From Chaetomium olivaceum (taxonomy: Eukaryota > Ascomycota > Sordariomycetes > Sordariales > Chaetomiaceae): a DNA stretch of 64,000 nt. Each line of letters opens with the position of its first letter. The stretch's first letter is position 1. The DNA is taken from the NCBI GenBank assembly GCA_039881045.1, contig JAYWVB010000015.1, forward strand, positions 62,001 to 126,000, given 5' to 3'. Positions 1-11,092 of this stretch are shown piece after piece. A program made the translations under genes and the position numbers. Under the pieces are notes generated by a model that ran no database searches, was not told the DNA's origin, and worked only from the letters and a program-made list of their open reading frames with translations.

Positions 1-1444
1 ACATGGACCTCGCCCTTAATGCGATGGATGAGCCGAGAATGGTGGTGCCGTGGGGGGAGATTGACCGGTATATGGGCAAGGCTGCCAAGACCAGGAAGAT
101 GGCGGACGTAAAGAAGGTGGTGTCGAAGTTTGGGAAGCTACCGCCGCTCGGACAGGCGCCGCCAGAGAAAGGGGAGGCTCAGGAGATAACCTGGGAGCAT
201 GAGAGTAGGCTTACCTTGTCCTTGGCGTTCTCCATGCGCGATGCAAGATGCTGACATTATGCGCAGAGCATTACTGGCTCATCGCCCGCCGCGGGTGTCC
301 CCCCAGTAGCCCAGCCCAGCAGGCCGCGGTCGTCACCGACTTCGACCAGACCCCCGCCATCGCCAGCCCTTTCAGTCTGGCACATATGCAGGATGGCTAC
401 GTAGCCAACTACACACTGAGTACTACCATGTGCCATCAGCCGGACCTGCAAGCCCTCGAAGGTATCTTCGTCGAGCCCCTCAGTGTCTCGGCAACCAAGA
501 CCCTCCTGCCCATCTTCGGCGGGTCCAAACTGGCCGTCAACAACGACATCCTCCTCCCGGCGCCCATGTACTGGAACGAGGAAGAACGCTTCATGGGCTC
601 CGAGGGTGCCTCCATCCCCTGGTCGTCCAAAAGCTCTACCGCCATCTGGCGCGGCGTCGCAACAGGCGGCACCAACCGGCCCACCAACTGGCGCGCCTTC
701 CAACGCCACCGGTTCGTAGCCATGAACAACGCGACCCAACTCCAACTCCAGCTCGCCTCACCACCATCCTCACCACCAACACCCCAAGCCCCCGCCAACT
801 TCGCCCTCCCCAACAACAAACACTACCCACACCTCCCCTCCCCTTCCTCACCCGCCTTCGCCAACTGGATCTCCACCACCACCTCGATCGCCCTCACCGA
901 CCTGATGTGCCTCTACCCCGACGCGCGGCCCGGCTGCAACTACACCGCCCCCTATTTCGCGCTAGCCCCCGCGATGCCCATGGCCGAACAGTTCCGCCAC
1001 AAATACCTCCCCGACATCGACGGCAACTCCTTCAGCGGCCGCTACCTGGGCTTTCTGAGGTCGACGTCCCTGCCTATCAAGGCCACGCTGTGGCGCGAGT
1101 GGCATGATGCAAGGCTGGTGGCGTGGAAGCATTTTGTGCCGATGGATAGTCGGTTTGGGGACTGGTATGGCGTGTTGGAGTATTTTGTTGGGACGACGAC
1201 GACGGGTGCGGGTGCGGGTGCGGGTACGGGTGCAGGTGCGGGTGTGGGTGCGGATGGGGGTGGCGGGCAGAGGAAAGGGAGGGATGCGGTCGCGGAGAGG
1301 ATTGCGATGGCGGGGAGGGAGTGGGCGGGTAAGGTTTTGAGGAGGGAGGATATGCAGGTGTATGTGCTGAGGTTGTTGTTGGAGTATGCGAGGGCGGTGG
1401 ATGATGAGAGGGAGGTGTTGGGGTGGGTTGGGGATTTGCTGTGA
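1..1444 (+). CDS. GT90 / CAP10-type glycosyltransferase, 5' end outside window
   Basis: Two visible exons, 1-204 and 267-1444, are joined over a 62-nt intron (GTAGGC donor, GCTGAC branch site, GCAG acceptor). The joined protein reads through WEHEKHYWLIARRGCPP without a break. CAP10/GT90 hallmarks are present: LLPAPMYW, a WRGVATGG motif with the following NWRAFQRHRFV stretch, FLRSTSLPIKATLWREWHD, and a C-terminal basic/acidic helix ending at TGA 1442-1444. The family transfers sugars (xylose in Cryptococcus Cap59/CAP10 relatives, glucose in animal POGLUT) in the secretory pathway; the fungal substrate is unknown. The N-terminus with the expected transmembrane anchor is outside the window. A low-complexity Gly/Ala/Thr insertion (about 1195-1265) interrupts the last quarter. 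Family call is strong; substrate cannot be inferred. Confidence 0.85.
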
Positions 1445-3214
1445 ACGCGGGAACGCGGGAACGCGGGGGTGGGATTTCCGTGGTTGTGGCTGTGGAAGTG
1501 GAAGTGGTGACGGAGGGAGTTATTGTTCTGCATCGAGATGTTGTGGCGGCGATGAGCTGCGCATGGCGTGGAATATTGGTCGGAAGCTGCACGTAGTCAA
1601 TGTGTGGTTGACTGGTCTTGGTGGTTGCGCCTCCCCCGGATATCATTGGACGGCGGGGCACAAATCATGCTGCATCATGTCAGGCATATCGATCGATCAG
1701 GCCTCTTACATCGAGGGCTGTCGACCGGTGATCGTGGATGTACCAGATCTGGCGTTGCAATGTTATCGTATCGTATGCTTGGCTGAGTGCAGTTCGAGTT
1801 GAGCAATATTACCGCGGGTTAGGGCTGCCCAGGCTTATCTCCTTCGGTTTTTCTCCTGTCCGAGGACAGCAGCCGACCGAACAACCCCCCATTCCTTGCA
1901 TCTCCGGGCTCTCCCGCTATTCCACAGCCCCGTGACACAGATCGCCGCAAAAGCCCGCATCCCGGGTCGCAGCCGGATCGAGCGCATTCTCTTACCTAAG
2001 AAACAAATCCCGTGGTCGTCACTCAGCGGTAAGACTGACGGCCGCAAGCCGCGTTGCGAAGCGAGAGGATAACGGTGAAAAGGAATGGGCGGCCGTGAGT
2101 GGTGGTTGCGCACTGCAGGTGGGCCGTCAATTGCCGGCGGTATCCGCCCGCCCGTCCAAAAGCTTAACGCCTGCCGTTAACTGCAATCGCACTTATAACT
2201 TAACGGCAGTCGCCTCCGAGATGATGTCGTACTAGCACTCTGCGGCCACCGAACCCATCTCCACGTGAGTGATTTTGTGATTTTGACGGCACAGGCAGTC
2301 AGGCACCGACAAGGGGGGAAGAAGGAAAAAAAATTACCAGGGATGCCAGCGATGGAAAAGGACCGAGCTGGTTGTATTTACTGGCTACTGGCTTGCTCGT
2401 GGCGTCTTGGTGGACCCCCTGGCGGCGTCGACGGGATTACGTGATGGGGTTCGTTGGGAAGGTATAAGGTCGAGGCCTTTATCTTTCCTTTTGCCATTGG
2501 TGATGGGGGGCATCTCTTCTGTAGACAACTACATACCTTACCTTACTTAGTTCAACGACCTCGCCAGCTTTTTTGTTGCGTAGACTCTGTTCCGTGGCTT
2601 ATTCTTGTCTGGTTTCTGTGCTTCTCTAGCAAACCATAACCATTAACCACACCAAACCGTGTCATCTTACGCTCCGTCGGCCTTTTCTTCTTACTGTGCC
2701 AGGATCAGCCGGCCCAATCCAACAGACTTACGAGTAGGTGGGTGTGTTTCGAGCTTCTATTGTTGGCTCTTGTTTCACCGTTTCACCTGATCTTCTTGCC
2801 CCTCCAAAAGAGTCCAACGCGCGCAAACCCGGCCCCACCGCCTGAGCCCCGCCAAGGTGCTTGGCTTCCCGGGGCGGGACCCTTGGCATGAAGTCACGCA
2901 GATCTACCGCACCGAAGCCCAGGTTTCCCTGTTTGACATGTGCCATGTGACAGGTGGTGAGGGTTCTTTTTGATGCCAGGGAGCCAGGCTCAGCCAGCCA
3001 AGGGCGGCGATAAGCTGGTATCTTTGTGATAGCTTTTTGGAAGAGGGGTTTTCGTTTTTTGTTTTAATGGGAACGGTTTGGTTCTGACACTTCCCTCCAT
3101 CTAACTAGATCTCTTCAACAAGCAGCAAACAGCGTCTGTCGCATTCCCTAAGCTCGACGCAACCCGATCAACCCCGTTCCCTGACATCACTACCTACCGC
3201 ACCCTGCGCAATTC
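1445..3214. other. Intergenic region, arginase upstream
   Basis: No coding region could be supported. It contains an exact 10-bp inverted repeat (2171-2180 and 2200-2209) and, from about 2500, pyrimidine-rich sequence that may be the arginase mRNA leader. The GGTGAGG-like donor near 2950 and TAACTAG near 3105 could bound a leader intron, which I cannot prove. Confidence 0.5.
2171..2209. promoter_or_regulatory. Perfect 10-bp inverted repeat
   Basis: CTGCCGTTAA at 2171-2180 is followed 19 nt later by its exact reverse complement TTAACGGCAG at 2200-2209. It lies about 1 kb upstream of the arginase start, in a non-coding stretch. The spacing suits a dimeric regulator; no factor is assigned. Confidence 0.4.
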
Positions 3215-4368
3215 ATGTCTCCCTCCCGTGTCAGCGACCACAGCGACAGCCCGTCCGCGACCCAGGTCTCCACCACCAAATCCTCCCCGCGCTGCTTCGG
3301 CAAGATGAACACCTCTATGATCGAGTCCAAGTTCCTCAGTCACCCAGAAGACCTCGCGTCGTCGCTGTCGGCTTCTCGGGCGGGCAAGGAAAACCCGGGT
3401 GGACGCGGCCCCGACAGCCCTCATCGAGTCCGGCCTGCTGACCAGCTGCGCGACGAGCTGGCTACAACCTGCACGGGCACGACGCCGTGCACTCGTACCC
3501 GGACCTGGTGGCCTCCTCGGCCGACCAGGACCCGCCCACCGCGGCATGAAGAACCCGCGCTCCGTCTCCGCCGTCACCCGCCGCATCGCCGACCAGGTCT
3601 ACTCCCACGCCCGCGAGGGCCGCCTCGTCCTCACCCTCGGCGGCGACCACAGCATCGCCATCGGCACGATTGCGGGCAGCGCCAAGGCCGTGCCGAGCGG
3701 CTGGGCAGGGACATGGCGGTGATCTGGGTCGATGCCCACGCCGATATCAACACCCCCGAGACGAGCGACAGCGGGAATGTCCACGGCATGCCGGTGAGCT
3801 TCCTGACGGGGCTCGCGCGCGAGGAGAAGGAGGAGTTCTTTGGGTGGCTGAAGGACGAGCACCGCATCAGCGTGAAGAAGCTGGTCTACATCGGCCTGCG
3901 TGATGTCGACGCCGGCGAGAAGAAGATCCTGCGCGAGAACGGGATCAAGGCGTTCAGCATGTTCGACATTGACAGGTGAGTTACGTTACCCAGGATGATG
4001 GCCTTTCCGACCAAGGAGCGGCAGCAGCTGACTTTCATTTCTCAACTCTCGACAGGCACGGCATCGGCCGGGTCGTCGAGATGGCGCTCGCGCACATCGG
4101 CAACGACACGCCCATCCACCTCTCGTTCGACGTCGACGCGCTCGACCCCATGTGGGCGCCCTCGACGGGAACCCCCGTGCGCGGCGGCCTGACCCTGCGC
4201 GAGGGCGACTACATCTGCGAGTCGGTTCACCAGACGGGGAGCCTGGTCGCCGTCGACCTCGTCGAGGTCAACCCGCGCCTGGCGTCGGATGTCGATGTTG
4301 GTGCCCACGAGACGGTCCGCGCGGGCTGCTCCATTGTGCGCTGCGCGCTGGGTGAGAGCCTGCTGTGA
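3215..4368 (+). CDS. Arginase (frame broken six times in exon 1)
   Basis: Hydrolyses L-arginine to ornithine and urea with a binuclear Mn centre. Exon 1 is 3215-3975, intron 3976-4055 (GTGAGT..CTCGACAG), exon 2 4056-4368. Diagnostic motifs are intact: GGDHSIAIG, WVDAHADINTP with SGNVHGMP following, and SFDVDALDP. Exon 1 must be read in changing frames: DLA|VVAVGFSGG near 3357, KPG|VDAAP near 3398, LLT|QLRDEL near 3442, EL|GYNLHGH near 3460, DPP|HRGMKN near 3536, KAV|ERLGRD near 3693. Each is a one-base loss. Adding six bases gives 1080 nt, 359 aa, close to the roughly 358 aa of Neurospora arginase. The 5' end has extra in-frame ATGs (3305, 3317), so two start forms are possible as in Neurospora aga. 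Either an error-rich segment of assembly or a young pseudogene. Confidence 0.9.
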
Positions 4369-6087
4369 GGCGTGGATAATGTACCTAGGTACATGTGCCT
4401 ATGCTTGGGTCGTTGGGGAAAATGAAAGTAAAACGTGAGCGGATTTGCGGCACGGGTTCGGGTGATCTTAAGTTAGATTTACCGTCACATACAGACTACC
4501 TACCAGGCATGGATCTCACGGCGCACAGCGGCGGGTTGGGCTGGGATTGGGTAACAAGGTATGGGGAACGACAGAATGGTTTGGCATGTTTTTATGAGCG
4601 CGTGCTCGACGATGTACACTCGCTGTCTGTCTGTACCTAAGGTACATTCTACATATGCATGTCCATAGAGTGCTGGGGCTACAGGGTTCCATACATATAG
4701 AAGCACCCTGAGAATCACAATGACATTTTCCTGCGACATAAGTGCATATATGTACAAACCCTCCGGTAGAATAGTTAGCAGCCTGTATGCCGCCCTGCGT
4801 CCTTCATTCATCGCCGCAGGAGGATCTCGGGCGGTTCCTCGATGGTTTCATGTGGGCGCCCCGCCACGGCATTTTTAGGGAGCTCACCCAGCGCCATCCA
4901 CCAACCAACGCTCTGTAGCCCCACCACCCCGCGCCAACCCGAAAATGCACGCATGAACCACGAACCAGCCCGATCTCGCAAGCCTCATCGGCCTTGATGA
5001 GTTGTCGATTCGATGATGATCCCGGTTGAGCTGTGAGCTTTGACTTTAGATGACCTGTCATATTGGGCCTATTTCTGCCCAATCGGCCGATAGAATTGAA
5101 ATCGAGCTTCCCCTCTTCACATTCTGCACTTTCGCCTTCTCCATTGTCCTCGTCCTGCGGCGCCTCGTCTCCAATTCAATCCATCCCTGCCCCCCACGGT
5201 GTGATCCAGTCAGGCACCGATAGGGATAAACGGGTCTGCCAAGCCCTTCTAGCTCCCGCACTCTGAATCGACGAGCCTGGCGTCGGCGGGCGCGGCGCGG
5301 AAATCCTCGAGGAACCAACTCTCTTCTCCTGTCGCATCCGTTGCATCAGGTTGCCCTCCCTCTGAAGAGGCAACTCATATTTCCTCGTTGCCGCTTTGCA
5401 TTCCTTTATCTCATCGTCCTCTTCCCCAGCCGACCTGTTTTCCAGACCCGGCCTCTTTTTCCCAGCCACCGCACCAAGCTTTACTCCACCAAATTGTGGG
5501 GAACGCGTCAACACCAACCCAAACCGAATCGATTCAAGTGCTGCTCTGAACTTGTCGCCAACCTCTCGATATCCGGCCCCTCCCCACATCGTCCCAACGA
5601 CGTGGCGCCCGCTTCTTGTGTGACCAGGCGAGACATTTGCCTGACCGCAAGAGTTTAGCAAGGGCCAGTAGCCTGAGGCGATTCGGAATTATTTTTCTGC
5701 GGGCTGGACTTGGGCATCGTTTGCGCTCGAGGGCTTTTGCGACTCGCACGAGACAAGCCATTGTGCGACAGGGCAGATCGACAACACATCGGACGACCGC
5801 GCTGCAATTCAGTCCGAGAAGGGACGGCGCAACACCCACAGCACCGCAACACCGCGATATCTCCCCTCCGTCGTCACCGCTTTCAAGCACGCGGGTCGCA
5901 TCCGGTGAACACTTCGAACGGCCCCCGCCCATCCCGGCGATCCACAACCGCACAAGCCGGACCCCCGGGGCACGAACCGGCGCCGGAGCCGAAGCCGCAT
6001 TCCGAACCTCGAAGCACCGACGCGCCAAGGTCCGCATCCGAGCAAAGTCCCCGCGACCACGATCACTCGCCCCGATAAACCATCGCG
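4369..6087. other. Intergenic region between arginase and membrane protein gene
   Basis: No gene is supported. A 16-bp perfect palindrome sits 11 nt after the arginase stop. From about 5100 to 6087 the sequence is C/T-rich and then GC-rich with open but unconserved frames on both strands; I take this as promoter and a long mRNA leader of the next gene. Confidence 0.45.
4379..4394. promoter_or_regulatory. 16-bp perfect palindrome after arginase
   Basis: ATGTACCTAGGTACAT equals its own reverse complement and begins 11 nt past the arginase stop codon. A related GTACCTaAGGTAC occurs at about 4634-4646. Similar palindromes recur elsewhere in the window. Function unknown; a 3'-end or dispersed-repeat role is possible. 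Confidence 0.4.
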
Positions 6088-6735
6088 ATGGCGTCCACAG
6101 TAACGAGCGGGTCGCTCGTGTACGAGCGCCGTGTCATCGAGCGCGTCCACAAATACCACTGGCCGGCCGTCCAGCTCAATCTCTGGATGCTCATCATGCT
6201 GGTCGCTTCGTGTCTCATCATTGGCGTGTTTGCGACCTTTATCCAGATCCAGCAGGTCCTGCTGCTGCCAATACCATGGTGAGTCTACTATATCCCACCT
6301 ACCCCATTTCGCATTCTCCCCTCACGGCCAGCAGCTAACCTGCCCCCTTCCAGGTACTTCCCCTACTACATAACCGTGGCCTCTCTCAACGTAGCCTTCA
6401 TCCTGATCCTGCTCTGGCTGATCTTCCAACGGCGCCTGCTGCCCTCCATCGTCATGATCGGCGGCTTCATCCTGTTCGTGCTGTGGCTGGTCGGCCTCGT
6501 GGTCGTGTCCATCCAGCTCTGGGGGCCCGACGGCTCCGTCTCCTCCACCTGCAACCTGTTCGTCTTTGGCGCCGACCCCCTGCCCACGGGCCAGACGCTC
6601 GAGACCCTGGCGTGGCTGCAGCAGAGGGGCATCTGCCAGAGCTGGCAGGCCGTGTTTGCGTTTGGGCTGGTGGGGGCCATTTTCTTGCTGTGGATCATGG
6701 TCATGGCTTATCAGGTGTTTGCGGATGATTCGTGA
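6088..6735 (+). CDS. Four-pass membrane protein, unknown function (MARVEL-like layout)
   Basis: Exons 6088-6278 and 6354-6735, intron 6279-6353 (GTGAGT, GCTAAC branch site, TTCCAG), giving 190 aa. The start is the ATG after GCG-rich leader; the junction codon is TG|G (Trp). Hydrophobic segments are visible at about residues 29-58, 66-86, 92-113 and 150-175, with a short basic N-terminus on one side (YERRVIERVHKYHW) and an acidic FADDS tail. Two cysteines lie in the long loop between segments 3 and 4 (SSTCNLF and RGICQSW), suggesting an extracytoplasmic disulfide. Length and four-helix plan resemble MARVEL-domain proteins of fungal membranes, but I see no decisive signature. It looks like a conserved Sordariomycete protein. 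Confidence 0.75.
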
Positions 6736-7363
6736 TTATTCTTCTTCCTTGATGAGATGGGGGGTGGGGGGCGGTGTTTTCTGGCTTTTGTGAACATGGC
6801 CAAGTAAGTGGTTTGGGGATGCCAAAAACTTGTGCTTCCTTCTGTCGAGGCACGGCTGTGGTTTTGGGAGGGCCTTTTATTACCTTTTTGGGTATTCCTG
6901 TGCTTATTTTGGATCTTCCCCCCTTGCATGGATAGACGGAGTTGGGTTTACGGGGGGCATTTGTGTTGGCTGATCTAAGCGTCAGCTGGTGTCGGGCGTT
7001 TATGACTGACATGTACATTGCGTGGAATGAGTTTGAGTGCTGAAGCAAGGACAGATGGGGAGGATGGATAGGGTGGTTATGTTTAATGAATCGAAAGCAA
7101 TATCCGGCGATTATTTCCAGCGGCAGGGTATCAAACACCCTTAAAAACAGTCTATTTCAACACCTGAGCTTGAAACAAAACGATACTAAAACAAACAAAC
7201 AAACAGATCCCAACGAGCAAGATCTGCAAAATCACACGAAACCATCACCCTTCTAGCAAGCGGTCTTTAGTAGCCAGCCACACCTACAACAACTCGTCAG
7301 TCATGCCCCGGACACTAGCACACAAACACCACCAGACACCGAAAGCGACGTACCTTGCTGCGT
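6736..7363. other. Convergent intergenic region
   Basis: Lies between the 3' ends of the membrane protein gene and the minus-strand MGCC gene. No coding signal; G/T-rich then A/C-rich, as expected for two 3' UTRs facing each other. Confidence 0.5.
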
Positions 7364-7843
7364 CTACCGGCTCGCAAACTGCTGCTTGGTGTACTGGGTG
7401 GCAGCCATGTTGGCTCCCTTGCGGGCAACGCCATCAAACCTTTGCCCCTGGGGGCCCATCTTGCGCATGGCAACTGCACATCAACCATGTTAGCAACCAG
7501 ACCGGGACAACGACGACCAACCCCCTCCAAACCAAACCAAACAAAACAAAACCACACCCCAAAAAACACCAGAAGAGAAGGAGGGGGAAACGAAGGAGGG
7601 GAACTCACAATCCGTCGCGGAGCCCGCCAGCGTCTGGTTCGCCGCCAGACTCCTCAGAAACTCCGGGTCGTTGGGGTCGCCGCCGTACTGCTTGCGGAAC
7701 TCCGAGTTGTACTTCTTCTGGTTGTCCAGCGCCGCCGCCGTCGGCCCATACCCGGTCTGCTGCACGGGGCGGGCCGCGAAGCCGTTGGCGCCGCCTGCCG
7801 CGGTCTTCTTGGACGACTTGGAGAACATGCCGCAGCAACCCAT
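7364..7843 (-). CDS. Small MGCC protein, predicted myristoylated and palmitoylated
   Basis: Exon 1 is 7609-7843 and exon 2 7364-7473 on the minus strand; intron 7474-7608 (GTGAGT..GTGCAG). The spliced product is 114 aa with no frame problem. It begins MGCCGMFSKSSKK: Gly2 with a following Ser/Lys-rich segment fits N-myristoylation, Cys3 and Cys4 fit palmitoylation, and the lysines a membrane-contact patch. The middle contains QKKYNSEFRKQYGGDPNDPEF and the end QYTKQQFASR. I recognise it only as a conserved fungal hypothetical protein; probable peripheral plasma or endomembrane protein. An 18-G run lies 13 nt upstream of the ATG in the leader. Confidence 0.75.
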
Positions 7844-7855
7844 TTTGGTGGTTTT

Positions 7856-7873
7856 GGGGGGGGGGGGGGGGGG
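7856..7873. repeat. 18-nt G homopolymer
   Basis: Uninterrupted run of 18 G on the plus strand in the leader of the minus-strand MGCC gene. A second run of exactly 18 G is at 29685-29702. Confidence 0.9.
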
Positions 7874-8782
7874 TTGGTGTGGGTGGGTGGAGGTGGTACT
7901 GGTTTTGGTGAGTTGATGCGGTGGTAGTGCTGGCTTCGGCGTTGGGTTGTCGAGATGAGGATTCGAGAGCTAGACTCCACTCTACTGGAGGTGGTAGGGC
8001 TCCGTGGTTGTTATACAATTTCTTGGCCGTGTGAGGTGAGGTGAAGCATCGAGGTTCGGACCTGGTAACACGCTGCCTGGCTCTGTCTGCCTGTGGCTGG
8101 AGGGTGAGACTGTTGCGGGCGTGAGACAGGCCTGCCGCCTGCAAGCCACGTCCGGACACGCAGCCTAGAGGCCCGTAGGAACACGAAAACAAGCTTTCTA
8201 TTCGAGTTGCAGATGTAATCCTCTTCGTCTGGGCGGATGTCCGTCCCTTTTTCTCGTCAAATCCCTCGGGTTTCACAGGTGCGAGCCACATGATACAGTT
8301 ACTCGGTTTGGTCAGCATCATGTTTGAGACCCGAATGCGGCCGGAGGAGCGGCCGGAGAGGGCCGGCATTGTGGCCGGGCTCAGTACCCGGGATCGGGCC
8401 GGGTCTTGGCGTTCTATTTATGGGAATTTGGAGGTGGCGATCAACAGAGCTGACAGGGGTCTGCTGAGGTAAACACCACGACCGGCAATCCTGCTCGGGT
8501 CTATAAACCATTCCTTCGCCATCTAGAAGCCTAACTAGACCTGCCTGGACTTCTAGGACCGTGGCTTTGCATGGCCAAAAGGCCCGATGTAAGCGCGTAT
8601 TCTCTCACAAGTAAGTTGTGCCTAAAAATGTAGACCGTATAGGGGGTACGATCTTGTATACGGAAGTTGTAAAGGGCGAGTGAGAAATATGGTTGAGGTT
8701 AAGCATGGTCGGGAGCCCGCCCTACCGCCTGTTGGACATACATACAAGTTTTCAATTGCCCAATATCACCGACCACCCCACC

Positions 8783-8880
8783 ATCTCCATAGCGCAATGG
8801 TCACTGTGCGGGTGGTCGAGGCCCCGGGGCTAAAACTCCTGGTTTCTCTCACCGAGAGGTTACCAGTTCGAGCCGCCCCG
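8783..8880 (+). other. tRNA-like sequence (pseudo-tRNA or SINE head)
   Basis: TAGCGCAATGG at 8790-8800 matches a pol III A box and can form a four-pair D arm (GCGC with GTGC). AGTTCGAGCC at 8865-8874 resembles a B box. The T stem around it does not pair (ACCAG against CGCCC) and no acceptor stem was found, so it is not a working tRNA. Could be a decayed tRNA or a tRNA-derived SINE. Confidence 0.35.
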
Positions 8881-9864
8881 CAGGCTTGCGAAAAACAAGG
8901 AGGGGTTTATAATCCCCTTCCTCGCAACCCGAAGTAAACCTCCACCTTAGGGGTTTCGTAGCCTGCCACCTCCCTCGAAAAGGGGGCTGGCGGGTGAGCT
9001 TTTGCGCCTCCTATAGACCAACGTCTTTCTTTCTCTTTGCTTTTTGTCTTTCTTTCGGCCGTATAATAGACATACCCGGCCTTCGCATTGCTAGCCCAAA
9101 GTCCAGTAGAATTCAGTGGCGAACCACTACGTGTGGGAGATGGACTTGCACTTGGAGTAATGCACAATGTTTCTCTATTTGACCTAACCGCAGATGCGCG
9201 GGTTGATACACTACCTAGGTCCTGCGTTCTTAGTTGCAGCATCATCAAGAATTCGTTATCCTTTTCTGCGAAATTACAACATGTGTGTTAGCTGCGATAA
9301 AGGGGAGATCCTTGAGTTTAAACATTGTTCCCTCCTCGAAGAAGCCCCTTTTCATACCCGTCCATTGATTGTGTTGCTGGGCTTTGTTTGAGGCCGTCTA
9401 ATAAACAAGATGGGGGTAAACAATAATGATCTAGATCTTGCGGTCATCATGAACGCTATTGTTGTCATATTCAAAAACACTAGCTCTATTTCTCAACATT
9501 CATCCGATCTCAGACCGGGAACATAAGAAAACCCGTGACGAGTTTTTGAGTGATGTTTTTGCCAGGTGCCACTGCGCTTGAATTTACGCAAAAGCAAGCA
9601 TGCCAGCAAATATCTTTGCACATGACGCATGTACCTGACCATCAAGTCTGAAAGAAGATTATACAGTCATCCAGGTGCCACGTTAAAGCGGTATATATTT
9701 CATCGCCTTGCTTCGTTATCGATCACTCTGCTCACCCCCAAACAGCCACCCCACGACTCCAGCAACTCGCTTCTTGCTTCGGTTTTCCCGTCTCTGCAAT
9801 TTAATTTGCTTTCGCTTATCCGTCCCGCTACTCTCACAATATTTTACTCGGCCCTCCCCGAACC

Positions 9865-11092
9865 ATGCAATCCACCACGTCTACAAAGTGCCAATGTCTC
9901 CCACCCGACTTTACGCCGCCCGGAAATGGGTGTAGACAGCCCGACAAGTGTCTGGGCCCAGGGGGCGCTGGTATTGGCGATTACTGCGAAGGTTGTTCTG
10001 TAAGTTCTACCCCCTCGATGAACTCTAACTTTCTCTTCGTCACGATCCTAACATACAAACTCACCCAGGACAGCAGATGTCGGCGTCACGCGATGGAGGC
10101 CGTTCAAAAGGCAAGGGACTTGAGCTGGAGACAAAAAACCTCCCGGCGCAAGTGCAAGTGCGCCCACGACAATATCATCGGCTGTGACTCGCCGGCACAC
10201 TGCTCCGGGTTTGGCTGTGGCGCCCAAGGGTTCTGCCAGGCATGTGAAGTAGGTTTTCCGCCCAGACAGCTTTGCTATGCAGCACATGGGCCATATGCTA
10301 ACGAGTCTAACCCTTCATTACAGAGCAGCTCGTGCATAACACAGTACATCAACACCTCCATATACTTCAAGCAGATCTCCAGGGTGACTGGGCGCTATAT
10401 CTCCACTGAGAGGGCTGCCAAGCGTCTCCCTACCAGTGTTCGCTCAAAACCTGCATCGGCACCAGCCTACCCACAAGCCATGCAGACAGCACAACCGCAC
10501 AGGAAACCCAGCACTTCCCATCAACAGCCCTCACCCCCAACCACCAACCATACCAGGCAGCCAGACAACCTGTACAGCAACCCCAACCCTCTCCCCCAAC
10601 GACCTGAGCCCCCAATCACAGACCACGCCGAACAGGCGGCGCAACCGTACGGAAACGGAAACCCCAGCACCTCCTACCCACAACCCCAAACCACATCCCC
10701 AACAGCCGGCCATACCGACCAGCCCACCCCTGTACATTTACAACCACCGGACACTGTCCTACCGTCTGCCGTAGAGGGAGAACCCCAGGCGACATATACC
10801 AACAACAACACCAACACCCACAACACCAACACCACCAGCCCATTCCCCGCCTCCTCCAGCGACGGTACCGACATGGGCTTTACCCAGCGCCGGTGTGTCT
10901 GCCAGGGGACGTGGACGTGCAAGGCGGGGGGGATGTGCGAGGAGACGATTATGTTTTTGGAGGGGGACTTTTGTGGGATGTGTGAGGTGAGTTTTCTCTT
11001 CTTGGTTTTTATTAAGATGGGGAGGTTCTGGTTATGGTGTTTGCTGACTGAAGGGTGTGTAGATTTTCGATTGTGCGAAGTGGGAGGTGTGA
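9865..11092 (+). CDS. Three-module cysteine-rich protein, unknown family
   Basis: Exons 9865-9999, 10069-10248, 10324-10986 and 11063-11092 join in phase 0 to 335 aa. Three copies of one module are visible. Module 1: CQC..GC..KC..DYCEGCS then DSRC. Module 2: CKC..GC..HC..GFCQACE then SSSC. Module 3: CVC..TC..MC..DFCGMCE then IFDC. The plan is C-x-C, C, C, aromatic-C-x-x-C, then x(4)-C. Each intron lies just after the residue following CxxC, so every module's last cysteine is in the next exon. Between modules 2 and 3 is a roughly 140-residue Pro/Thr/Asn/Gln-rich linker. There is no signal peptide, which favours metal binding over disulfides, though this is inference. A paralogue follows at 12266. 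Not recognised as any named family. Confidence 0.7.

Larger units (their letters stand above)
7844..9864. other. Intergenic region with pol-III-like boxes
   Basis: Contains the MGCC gene promoter (to about 8400), then no convincing gene. A tRNA/SINE-like A box (8790-8800) and B box (8865-8874) are annotated separately. From 8950 to 9860 it is AT-richer with short meaningless frames; the last 200 nt are a C/T-rich leader before the next gene. Confidence 0.5.

Noticed and set aside
3399..3722. Separate 107-codon gene inside arginase
   Set aside because: It opens with GTG and its two ends are plainly arginase sequence in one of the shifted frames.
5616..6338. 240-codon open frame upstream of the membrane protein
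   Set aside because: Arg/Pro-rich, no conserved features, and it runs out of frame into the membrane-protein exon; more likely mRNA leader.
9280..9391. CVSC motif upstream of the first cysteine-module gene
   Set aside because: An isolated CxxC without the preceding CxC and spaced cysteines; probably chance.
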